A DNA stretch of 64,000 nucleotides from Mycobacteriaceae bacterium (GTDB lineage: Bacteria; Actinomycetota; Actinomycetes; Mycobacteriales; Mycobacteriaceae), in NCBI GenBank assembly GCA_029977845.1, contig JAPOKC010000004.1:36872-100871 (forward strand). Direction: 5' to 3'. Both the position numbers and the translations under genes were made by a program. The notes under the pieces are model-generated. The model worked only from the letters and a program-made list of their open reading frames with translations, searched no databases and had not been told where the DNA came from. This document shows positions 28,234 through 35,298 of this stretch, piece by piece (position 1 is the first letter of the stretch; each line of letters opens with the position of its first letter).

Positions 28234-28722
28234 ATGGAGCTCGACCTCGCACGAATTATCGAAACCTTGCGACGGCATCACGTGGTCTACGTTCTCATCG
28301 GCGGGATCGCCGCGCTGTTTCACGGCTCGCCCTTCCCCACTGAGGACGCTGACATCACTCCGGCAACCGATCACGACAACCTGAATCGACTGGCCGCCGC
28401 CCTCAACGAGCTCAGCGCGCGGATCAGGTCTGAGTCCGATCCCGACGGGGTCCCCTTTGTTTGTGATGCCCAGACGCTGGCGGGTGCCCACACCTGGAAT
28501 CTGGTAACCGACGCCGGTGATCTGGATATCGCATTCCGACCAGCCGGCACCGAGGGTTATCAGGATCTGCACCGCGATGCGACCGAAGCCGAACTGTACA
28601 AAGCCATCGTCGAAGTGGCGTCACTCGGCGACGTCATCCGCTCCAAGCAGGCCGCGAACCGGCCCAAAGACCAACGCGTGCTTCCGACTCTGCGCGCAAT
28701 CCTGGCCAAGGGTGAAGGCTAG
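28234..28722 (+). CDS. Nucleotidyltransferase-fold protein (possible toxin)
   Basis: A 162-residue protein with the Pol-beta nucleotidyltransferase signature: the GG of VLIGGIAALFHGS (residues 23-24) and, about 14 residues later, DADIT with acidic residues Asp38 and Asp40. A further acidic strand is DLDIAFRP. It resembles nucleotidyltransferases in AbiEii/MNT-like toxin-antitoxin or phage-defence pairs. Nucleotide transfer to tRNA or to the partner is a known theme in these families but is untested here. It shares the palindromic CTAG stop overlap with the convergent monooxygenase-operon gene. Confidence 0.75.
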   Translation: MELDLARIIETLRRHHVVYVLIGGIAALFHGSPFPTEDADITPATDHDNLNRLAAALNELSARIRSESDPDGVPFVCDAQTLAGAHTWNLVTDAGDLDIAFRPAGTEGYQDLHRDATEAELYKAIVEVASLGDVIRSKQAANRPKDQRVLPTLRAILAKGEG

Positions 28723-29993
28723 CCCGCGAACAACAGGAACAACCCGCCGCAGGTGTAGAGCACCATAACCATCAGCAGCGGCAGCTGCCCGGTCAGGCGA
28801 TGCCGTTCGGGCAGCACCCGCAGCGACCGGTCGTGCGCGGCCATCACGCCGAGCACATGGCCGGCGAGCACGAAGAGCACCTTGAGAACCGCCAGCAGGG
28901 TCGGGTGGCCGGACAGGAAGTAGTTGACGTCGCCAGGGTCGAGGCCGAGCAGCAGTCGGACCGCGACCTGACCCTTCTCCATCAGATACGAGAAATAGTG
29001 GGCGAAGACGTAACCCACGATGATCGGCACCAGCGAGGGCGAGAGCAGACCGGGTAGCGAACGCCGTTCGTCACGGCTCAGGCCCGGCACCGCGCGGGTG
29101 GCGAGCCAGAACGAGCCGCCGACCAATGCGATCATCGCCAGCAGTCCGAGGGTGCGGATCGCGGTGGCCTCCAGCGGCGACTGGGCGACCGAATCGATCC
29201 ATCGGCGCCAGCCGGGCCGGGCCGAGAAGCTGTCGAAAGCCGTCGAGCCGAGCAGGGTTGCGGTCAACGCCACCGACCCGGCCCGGATGTCGACGGCCTG
29301 CAGATTGTTCAGCGGGTTGCGCAGCACGTAGGTGCCGGGCCGCTCCCCCGGCCCTACCGCCGACAGATGCCCGACCAGCGTGCTGTACACCTCGAACGGG
29401 TCGCCGCCCTCACACCAGCGCCGGCCGAAGACGACCGCACCGATCATCGTCACGCCCAGGTAGAGGCTGCACCAGATCACCAGCGCGTGCACCGATCCGG
29501 GACCGGGCGAGGCCAGTTCCATCCAGACGAAGGCGAACAAGCCTGCGACACCGGGCCAGTAGCCCCACCGCTGCGGATACTGCGCCCGACCCTCGCGGGG
29601 GGTCAGGGCGCGCACCGGGGAGATCAGCTTCCACACCGGCCCGAAGATCACCGACAGCGCCACCAGTCCCACCCACAGCAGCACGTAAAACGTTGCGGGA
29701 AGGGCGTTCTGGCTGGACTTGGCGGGCCCGAGGATCCCGGCCAGCGCCACCCAGACGGTGAAGGCGACTCCTGCCCCGGCCAGCACACGTCGCACCACCG
29801 TAGAGGTCGCGAAGGCGTTGATCCAGGACGGCATCGGCCATCCTGGTGAGTCGGCCCGCAGTCGCGGTGTGCGCCAGGCGAAGACGAGGATGACGAAGGA
29901 GAAGCTCAGCGCCCAGGCCGCTGCCACGACCGTGTAGGTGAAGGGGATCGGCAGGTCGGTGCTGCCGCCCAGACCGTGCTGGGGGAACCTCAC
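28719..29993 (-). CDS. Polytopic membrane protein, last gene of the copper monooxygenase operon
   Basis: A 424-residue protein with about 10-11 hydrophobic helices and no enzyme motif I can name with certainty. It begins MRFPQHGLGGSTDLPIPF; the HGLGG-DLPIP start is what I recall from actinobacterial membrane proteins annotated as fenitrothion hydrolase, a weakly supported name. Conserved-looking membrane histidines occur in VGYVFAHYFSYLMEKGQ, HPTLLAVLKVLFVLAGHVLG and HDRSLRVLPE, suggesting metal or haem binding. The GTG start overlaps the stop of the cupredoxin-like gene (GTGA). Copper handling or assembly of the oxygenase is inferred from context. Confidence 0.75.
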   Translation of the reverse strand: MRFPQHGLGGSTDLPIPFTYTVVAAAWALSFSFVILVFAWRTPRLRADSPGWPMPSWINAFATSTVVRRVLAGAGVAFTVWVALAGILGPAKSSQNALPATFYVLLWVGLVALSVIFGPVWKLISPVRALTPREGRAQYPQRWGYWPGVAGLFAFVWMELASPGPGSVHALVIWCSLYLGVTMIGAVVFGRRWCEGGDPFEVYSTLVGHLSAVGPGERPGTYVLRNPLNNLQAVDIRAGSVALTATLLGSTAFDSFSARPGWRRWIDSVAQSPLEATAIRTLGLLAMIALVGGSFWLATRAVPGLSRDERRSLPGLLSPSLVPIIVGYVFAHYFSYLMEKGQVAVRLLLGLDPGDVNYFLSGHPTLLAVLKVLFVLAGHVLGVMAAHDRSLRVLPERHRLTGQLPLLMVMVLYTCGGLFLLFAG

Positions 29994-30388
29994 CGCACGT
30001 TGAGCGTGGCGACCGTCTTGCCGCTGCTGTGCAGTTCGACGACGACCTGGCCGGGCACCGTCACGGTGAAGGTGAAGTTCTGTCCGGTGGCGGGCTTGAC
30101 CTCGAACTCGTGCTCGGGCACCGAATGCACGTGCAACTGATCGGCGACGTCGCTGTCAACGTTGAGGGTGATCGGTTCGCCGACCTTGGCCTCGTAGACG
30201 CCGTTGTCCGGCGTGACGACGCCGGCGAGGATGGTGACCGGGATGGCCAGGCCGGCAGCGGCCTGCGTCGAAGAGGTCGCCGGCGAAGTCGTTGCCGGCG
30301 GAGCGGTCTCGGTCTTCGAGGAACAGCCCGCGCTCAGCGCAACAAGGAACACGACCGACGCGGCAGCACCGACGTACTTGATGGACAT
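29990..30388 (-). CDS. Cupredoxin-like lipoprotein with histidine cluster
   Basis: A 132-residue lipoprotein. The signal peptide ends in the lipobox LSAGC (Cys22), then a Pro/Thr/Ser linker and a beta-sandwich-like domain (about 47-132) with the cupredoxin pattern GVYEAKVGEPITLNVDSD and a final VPGQVVVELHSSGK. Candidate copper ligands are His86, His88, His93 and His120; the Cys and Met of classical blue copper proteins are absent, so this would be a colourless copper-binding site. The start at 30388 is chosen because it gives the lipobox. It sits one base after the 67-residue gene and overlaps the following membrane-protein gene. Likely extracytoplasmic copper delivery to the monooxygenase. 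Confidence 0.78.
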   Translation of the reverse strand: MSIKYVGAAASVVFLVALSAGCSSKTETAPPATTSPATSSTQAAAGLAIPVTILAGVVTPDNGVYEAKVGEPITLNVDSDVADQLHVHSVPEHEFEVKPATGQNFTFTVTVPGQVVVELHSSGKTVATLNVR

Positions 30389-30389
30389 G

Positions 30390-30593
30390 TCATCTCCAGG
30401 TGTCGGCGGTGTGCTTACCGCTTTCGAATTCGACCAGGAAACTCTGCAGTTCGTCCTGCAGGGTAACCGACCCGAGTCCGAATTCGTCACTCTTGGAACT
30501 GGATCTGATCATGACGAACGCGATCATCGACAACGGCAGGAAAACCGCCAGCACGAAGGCCGCCAGCGTCATCGCGAGGACCGTGTAATTCAT
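30390..30593 (-). CDS. Small single-helix membrane protein in the monooxygenase operon (67 aa)
   Basis: A 67-residue protein with one strong transmembrane helix at residues 5-29 (VLAMTLAAFVLAVFLPLSMI) and a polar tail containing SVTLQDELQSFLVEFESGK. The ATG overlaps the stop of the 53-residue gene (ATGA) and its own stop lies one base before the cupredoxin-like lipoprotein start, so it is embedded in a coupled chain. No family is recognised. An accessory subunit or assembly factor of the oxygenase is a reasonable guess. Confidence 0.7.
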   Translation of the reverse strand: MNYTVLAMTLAAFVLAVFLPLSMIAFVMIRSSSKSDEFGLGSVTLQDELQSFLVEFESGKHTADTWR

Positions 30594-30751
30594 CGGCTCT
30601 GCTCCTCCAAACCCTGGCGCCGGCGGGACCGGCGCATCGCGATCAACAGTGCGACGACCGGGAAGGCCATCGCGAAGAACAGACCACCACCGATGATGGC
30701 CATTTCGTCACCGGTGATCTGGCCGCCGTGCGCGAGGATGGTGGTCTGCAT
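30590..30751 (-). CDS. Small single-helix membrane protein in the monooxygenase operon (53 aa)
   Basis: A 53-residue reading frame with MQTTILAHGGQITGDEM, a hydrophobic helix at about 18-39 and a strongly basic segment MRRSRRRQGLEEQSR, which by the positive-inside rule would put the N-terminus outside. It starts four bases after the stop of subunit B and its stop overlaps the next ATG (ATGA). Two other ATGs just upstream are in different frames. It is too short for most gene finders. The tight spacing on both sides is the main evidence that it is real. Confidence 0.65.
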   Translation of the reverse strand: MQTTILAHGGQITGDEMAIIGGGLFFAMAFPVVALLIAMRRSRRRQGLEEQSR

Positions 30752-30755
30752 CGCA

Positions 30756-31979
30756 TCATCCGTACTGCGGCAGGATGCCGGAGGTCAGCTCGTTGATCTC
30801 GGTCGCCGAGGTCTGGCCTTTCCCGTCCTTGAAGAACATCAGACCGGTCAGTCGGATCTGGGCGTCGTTGAGCGGCAACAGATTCTGACGGCGCAGTGCG
30901 TTGGCGTCCAGGCTGACGGTGATCTCCCGGGTCTCCTTCGGAGCGATCGGGCCCGTCGGGGTGACGGTCGCCAGCTGGTCCTTCGGCACACCGGCCGAGG
31001 CTCCGTCGGCGTTGGTGACGATGTAATCGGCGAACTGCAGGTGATTCAGCGTCACCGGGGAATCGGTGTTGTTCGTGACCTTCGCGGTCATCTCCAGGGT
31101 GCCGGTCTTCTCCTGGAACACCGCCTGCTGCACCGTGGTGCTCAACCCCTGCCCGAGTGAGTTGGGAAGTTCGGGCACCGGCGTCACCCGGGCGACCTGA
31201 AGCGGGATGCGCGGGCCGTCGGACACAGTGGCGTAGACGAACCCGCCGATGCCGATCGCCAGGGCACCGATACCGAACAGGACCGACACCCGGCGCTCCT
31301 GCTTGGTCACCAGACCGGCCGCGCCGCCCTCGTTGACCACCAGCAGCCGCTGCAGAGTGGGCTGACGAAGCCAGTACCAGACGTAGCAGGCGCCGAAGAG
31401 CAAGCCGAGGATGTGCCACCAGGCGACCCGCGGCAGGCCGTAGTTGACCAGGTCGACGGTGTTGCCGTTGGAGAGCTGCTGCATCTCGGTGAACGGCCCG
31501 CCGGCGTTGTTGACGGTCACGAACTCGCCGGGCCCCATCAGGGTGCCGGTGCCCTTCACCGCCAGCGCCGGGTGCACATGCCAGGTCCCCGGAACACGGC
31601 CCTTGAGCACGATCTTGAACGGGTAGACGCCACCCTTGGTCAGATTGACCGACTGCGGGGTGAACATCCCCGACATCCAGCGCTCCTGAACCGAGAGCAC
31701 CGGGCCGGGCTCGTTGACGGTCAGGTAACCCAGTTCCGGCGGGCCGATGGTGTGGTCGGGCCAGGAGTTCATCACCCGCAGTGTGCCGGTGATGGTCAGC
31801 GGCGCGTTGATGTCGACGTCGGTGGTGGAGAACTTCACGTCGTAGAACATCACCGTGGAGGTGCGTTCGAAGGCCTGCTGCCCCTTCTCGCCGTGCGCCG
31901 ACGCGGTCGGCGGCGGGGACATCAGCATCAGCAGGCCGATCACGGCCAGCAGTGGCGCGAGACGTTCACGAATCCTCAC
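30756..31979 (-). CDS. hmoB: Copper membrane monooxygenase subunit B (HMO/pMMO/AMO superfamily)
   Basis: A 407-residue protein. A signal peptide (MRIRERLAPLLAVIGLLML, cleavage after TASA) would leave His29 as the mature N-terminus, followed by a first cupredoxin domain, two helices near 200-270 and a second cupredoxin domain. His29, His134 and His136 (in GTWHVHPAL) correspond to the CuB ligands His33, His137 and His139 of Methylococcus PmoB. It starts with GTG five bases after subunit A. The family oxidises ammonia, methane or short-chain hydrocarbons; mycobacterial members are described as hydrocarbon monooxygenases. Confidence 0.92.
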   Translation of the reverse strand: MRIRERLAPLLAVIGLLMLMSPPPTASAHGEKGQQAFERTSTVMFYDVKFSTTDVDINAPLTITGTLRVMNSWPDHTIGPPELGYLTVNEPGPVLSVQERWMSGMFTPQSVNLTKGGVYPFKIVLKGRVPGTWHVHPALAVKGTGTLMGPGEFVTVNNAGGPFTEMQQLSNGNTVDLVNYGLPRVAWWHILGLLFGACYVWYWLRQPTLQRLLVVNEGGAAGLVTKQERRVSVLFGIGALAIGIGGFVYATVSDGPRIPLQVARVTPVPELPNSLGQGLSTTVQQAVFQEKTGTLEMTAKVTNNTDSPVTLNHLQFADYIVTNADGASAGVPKDQLATVTPTGPIAPKETREITVSLDANALRRQNLLPLNDAQIRLTGLMFFKDGKGQTSATEINELTSGILPQYG

Positions 31980-31984
31980 GGCGC

Positions 31985-32749
31985 TCAGTCCGTCTGCAGC
32001 TTGAAGAACTTGCCGATCGGCCAGACCGCGAGGTACTTGCCGAGGAAGATGCCGATCCAGTACGTCGCCACCGAGAGCATGCCGGCGAAGAACGCCACAA
32101 CGACGGTGATGTCACTCACCAACGCCTTGAGGTGACCCTCCTCGATGATCCGTAGGTACTCCGGAGTCTGGGTGCGAGCGGCGTGGAAAGAGATGGTGTC
32201 CGCGACGGTGAGCAGGGTCCCGTGGAAGTCCACCGGCAACAGGTACGGCGAGAGACCGGCGAAGTTGAAGAACCAGAACACCGCCCCCCACAGCATGCCG
32301 CCGATCATCGACGTCAGGATGTAACTGCGCGTGACCGCCAGCACGACGTCGAGGATGACCGCCGCCAGGATGAAGGTCTCCGGCCAGGTGAAGTTCAGCG
32401 GGATGTGGGTCCACTCCGAGAAGCTGCCCCAGCGCGACAGCCACTGCGCGGGAAGCAGCACCACCGCTCCGAAGGTCGCGCCGACCGGCAGCCGCAGCAG
32501 CGTCCAGGTGATGTACTGCAGCGCCGCGACGATGATCATGCCGACCGCGGGGGTGACCAGCGGCCAGAACTCGCGGTCCTTCCAGTCCGCCCAGAACGAC
32601 CAGTCACCGGCGAACAGCATCTGGTTGACGTGGAAGGCCCCCATCACCAGGAATCCGGCCGCCAGGATGAACAGCAGATCCCAGCGTCGGCTCAACAGCG
32701 GCTTCGAGGGCCGGACGTCCTCGGGAGCCGCGGTCTCCGCGGTTGTCAT
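31985..32749 (-). CDS. hmoA: Copper membrane monooxygenase subunit A
   Basis: A 254-residue polytopic membrane protein of the AmoA/PmoA family with about seven helices. Typical family blocks are GDWSFWADWKDREFWPLVTP, SEWTHIPLNFTWPETFI and PVDFHGTLLTVADTISFHAA. It starts with ATG overlapping the subunit C stop (ATGA) and ends five bases before subunit B, so the three subunits are made in the order C-A-B as in all known operons of this superfamily. The sequence is of the actinobacterial type rather than proteobacterial, judging by the divergent motif wording; this should be placed by phylogeny. Confidence 0.93.
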   Translation of the reverse strand: MTTAETAAPEDVRPSKPLLSRRWDLLFILAAGFLVMGAFHVNQMLFAGDWSFWADWKDREFWPLVTPAVGMIIVAALQYITWTLLRLPVGATFGAVVLLPAQWLSRWGSFSEWTHIPLNFTWPETFILAAVILDVVLAVTRSYILTSMIGGMLWGAVFWFFNFAGLSPYLLPVDFHGTLLTVADTISFHAARTQTPEYLRIIEEGHLKALVSDITVVVAFFAGMLSVATYWIGIFLGKYLAVWPIGKFFKLQTD

Positions 32750-33552
32750 GCGCTCGCGGCGGTGCGCTCCTGGCGCGCCAGCTCAGCGGCACGCGGCACG
32801 GTGGAGAACCACACGGCGAACGTGGCTGCCAGCAGGTAGCCGAAGATGACGAACGGCCAGTGCAGCGGCGCGGCGAACAGTTCCTCGGCCTGGAAGAAGG
32901 AGTGGCCGAACTCGTTCATCGCGACCTGGAACATCAGCAGGATGGTGCCGCCGATGATCAGCGCGAAGGACACCGGCACCAGCTTGCCGCCGAACAGGTG
33001 TGGCAACCGGGTGCGGGCGTAGATGAACGCGCCGACCGCCAGGTAGATCAGCACCGGGAAGGAGCCGTAGAAGAGCACGTCATGGCTCGGGGTGAACGCG
33101 GTGTCGCGGGTGACGATCTGGTGCCAGGAGGCGTCCTGCTCGGCGCAGTAGCTGGCGGCGCCGAAGACCGCGGTGGTGAAGCTCAGCACGATCAGCCACA
33201 GACTCCAGATCCGGCGGGACTCCTCCTCGCGGGAGGGCTGCTTGTTGAGCTTCTGGCCGGAGAGCCACATCCAGACGTACCAGGCGCCGGCCGCGGCGGG
33301 CAGCAGCGTCATGTTGGCCAGCGCCAGCGACAGCCAGTACTTGTTGAAGGCCGGATCATGGGCGTCCAGACCGTTCTCGAAGGCCCACACCTGCTGATAG
33401 ACCCGCCAGGAGACGAACAGCGCGATGACCGGCGCCATGGCCAGCAGCATCGAGGTGTACGACCCGCCCCGGGCGACCGGGCCCCACTTGGGACTCTTGA
33501 CCGGCTTCTGGGCAGCCGTTCCGGCCTCGCTACGTACGTCGATCGTTGTCAT
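32746..33552 (-). CDS. hmoC: Copper membrane monooxygenase subunit C
   Basis: A 268-residue polytopic membrane protein of the AmoC/PmoC family, first gene of the operon. Both metal sites seen in pMMO structures are intact: Asp140, His144 and His157 (EQDASWHQIVTRD and FTPSH) have the same +4/+13 spacing as Asp156/His160/His173, and Asn213, His217 and His231 (NEFGHSFF, LHWPF) have the same +4/+14 spacing as Asn227/His231/His245. The subunit C site is regarded as important for catalysis. A ribosome site AGAAGGA (33566-33560) stands seven bases before the ATG. Confidence 0.93.
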   Translation of the reverse strand: MTTIDVRSEAGTAAQKPVKSPKWGPVARGGSYTSMLLAMAPVIALFVSWRVYQQVWAFENGLDAHDPAFNKYWLSLALANMTLLPAAAGAWYVWMWLSGQKLNKQPSREEESRRIWSLWLIVLSFTTAVFGAASYCAEQDASWHQIVTRDTAFTPSHDVLFYGSFPVLIYLAVGAFIYARTRLPHLFGGKLVPVSFALIIGGTILLMFQVAMNEFGHSFFQAEELFAAPLHWPFVIFGYLLAATFAVWFSTVPRAAELARQERTAASA

Positions 33553-33646
33553 GTGGACATCCTTCTAGTCCGGTCACGCTGGGCGTTGTGTGACGTTGCA
33601 ACATATTGGAACCCATCGAGGAAGTGCTCGTCTACTGACTGGGCCG
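33553..33646 (-). promoter_or_regulatory. Probable promoter/leader region of the monooxygenase operon
   Basis: About 94 bases between the terminator-like hairpin and hmoC. It holds the ribosome site AGAAGGA, a perfect 8-bp palindrome GTTGCAAC (33595-33602) and, on the minus strand, TATGTT just upstream of it, which could serve as a -10 box. No convincing -35 box is visible, so the operon may need an activator. Confidence 0.45.
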
Positions 33647-33695
33647 AAAAAGTGCCGGATTTATCCCCAAAACCCCCTGTCGGGGACCTCCGGCA
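33647..33695 (-). terminator. Nested hairpin with T tract between the mce and monooxygenase operons
   Basis: Read on the minus strand: arms TGCCGGA (33695-33689) and TCCGGCA (33659-33653) form a 7-bp outer stem, an inner CCCC/GGGG stem lies inside, and CTTTTTC follows directly. It starts 16 bases past the stop of the last mce-operon gene. Most likely it ends the mce transcript; attenuation of readthrough into hmoC is also possible. Confidence 0.65.
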
Positions 33696-33710
33696 GGCCT
33701 CTGCCTCATT

Positions 33711-35276
33711 TCAGGGCACCAGTACCCCCGGATCGGCCTGCGCCACCGGCGGGTGCTCGGCGAGGTCCTGTCGTGCGAGCTGCTTGGCCGTGACGGAGCG
33801 CAGGAAGAATCCGTAGCCCACCACGAACAGGCCGACCGCCGTGAGCAGGGGCGCGAAGACGAACAGGGGCGGCCAGTTCGAGTCCACGATGACGTAACCC
33901 TTCTGCTGGCGCTCGAGGCCGGGGATGACGTCGTCGCGGAAGTAGTCCCGGATCACCGGAACCGCCGAGGCCGGCTGTCCGTCGAAGCGGGTCAGTTTCT
34001 CGGCCCCCGGCACCACGTACCAGGAATCGGTGACGATCTTGATGTTCTTGAACAGCGTGTAGGTGTGCGGGAGTTCCGTCTGCACGGTCTTCCACATCTC
34101 GTCCACCGACACATTGGAGGCCGACGCCAAGTACTCGACGAGCCGCACCGAGTCGGCTGCCGCCGCGGAGAACGGGGTGCCGTCGAGCAGCTTGGCGGTG
34201 TGCGGGAAGTCGAGTTCCACCAGAGCCCGCACGTCGGCGACGGGAACGCCCACCGAGTCGGCGAGCTGCTTCAGCAGCTTGTCGTACTCCTCGATCAGAC
34301 CCCCGTCCGGCGGTACCGCCGGGCCGAGGGCGTTGACGAAGTGGTTGATGTACTCGATGCCGGCGCGGTCGCCTTGAATGCGATCCAGGGAGAACATCGG
34401 CCGGGTGTCGTCGAGCAGGTGTTGCCCGCCGATGAGGCGCGGGAACAGATTCAATCCGAACACCAGGCCTACGATGGCGACCCCGACCACCGACACCACC
34501 ACCCAGGCTTTACTGGTCACGTTGCGCGGCACTCCCCGCCAGGTCAGCACCACCATCGTGGTGCCGAACAGAATCACGATGATCCCGAGCGCCAACAGCA
34601 GCGGGGCAAGGAAGCCCACGCCGCCGCGGATTCCCAACGGCCGGAAATTGGCCTGCTGGCGTTCGACCGGGGCGACCAGTTCATCGCTGAAGTAGGTGGC
34701 CAGTTGCGGCATCGTCCGGACCGGCTCTCCGTCGAACGTGGTCAGCTTCTCCGTCCCCGGGATCGAGTACCAGCCGTTCGTGAGCGGCGGAACCGCATTG
34801 ATGACCTGATGGATCAGCGGGTAGTCGTTCTTCAGCATGTTCTCGACCTCATCAGAGGTCATGTAAAGAACGGTGCCGATGTAGTGAACGATCTTCGGGA
34901 TCTCGTCGGTGACCCCGGTGAGAGGTAGCGACTGGAGAAACGAGTAGATATAGGTGTAATCGCTCTGCAGCAGAGCGGCCGCCTCATCGTGGGTCTTGCC
35001 GGTGCGCTGGGCGACCAGATCGACCAGCTTGGGCAATTCGGCGTTGGCGTTTCCGGGCATCATGTTGTCGGCGGTGTTGGTCGCGGCCTTCACGACCTCT
35101 ATGCCGCCACGAGTGCCCAGCACCCGATCGACGGTGAAGGCAGGCGAGAGATCGTCGACCAACGACTGTGCCGACGTGAGTCGGGGAAACAGCTGCCATG
35201 ACACGACGAGAATCACCACGATGATTCCCAGCACCGTCACGACAGCCCACGCAAGTGGAACCGGTTTGCGCTTCAC
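33711..35276 (-). CDS. Membrane protein with two tandem homologous units, end of the mce operon
   Basis: A 521-residue protein, family not recognised. It is a clear internal duplication: residues about 7-217 and 260-455 each have a transmembrane helix, a LFPRL motif, DDLSPAF / DDTRPMF, GTRGGIEVV / GDRAGIEYI, and end in WYSIPGTEKLTTFDGEP / WYVVPGAEKLTRFDGQP and ERQQANF / ERQQKGY. A further helix separates the units and one closes the protein (about 465-490), giving four helices and two large external domains. It begins with GTG behind AGAGGAG, 22 bases after the Mce-associated gene. A structural or assembly role in the Mce system is inferred from position. Confidence 0.75.
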   Translation of the reverse strand: MKRKPVPLAWAVVTVLGIIVVILVVSWQLFPRLTSAQSLVDDLSPAFTVDRVLGTRGGIEVVKAATNTADNMMPGNANAELPKLVDLVAQRTGKTHDEAAALLQSDYTYIYSFLQSLPLTGVTDEIPKIVHYIGTVLYMTSDEVENMLKNDYPLIHQVINAVPPLTNGWYSIPGTEKLTTFDGEPVRTMPQLATYFSDELVAPVERQQANFRPLGIRGGVGFLAPLLLALGIIVILFGTTMVVLTWRGVPRNVTSKAWVVVSVVGVAIVGLVFGLNLFPRLIGGQHLLDDTRPMFSLDRIQGDRAGIEYINHFVNALGPAVPPDGGLIEEYDKLLKQLADSVGVPVADVRALVELDFPHTAKLLDGTPFSAAAADSVRLVEYLASASNVSVDEMWKTVQTELPHTYTLFKNIKIVTDSWYVVPGAEKLTRFDGQPASAVPVIRDYFRDDVIPGLERQQKGYVIVDSNWPPLFVFAPLLTAVGLFVVGYGFFLRSVTAKQLARQDLAEHPPVAQADPGVLVP

Positions 35277-35298
35277 GTTTTCTCCTCTGTTTCCGACA

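Noticed and set aside
28719..33552. Methane oxidation by this operon
   Set aside because: The copper ligands do not tell the substrate, and known mycobacterial relatives oxidise short hydrocarbons; claiming methanotrophy needs growth data.
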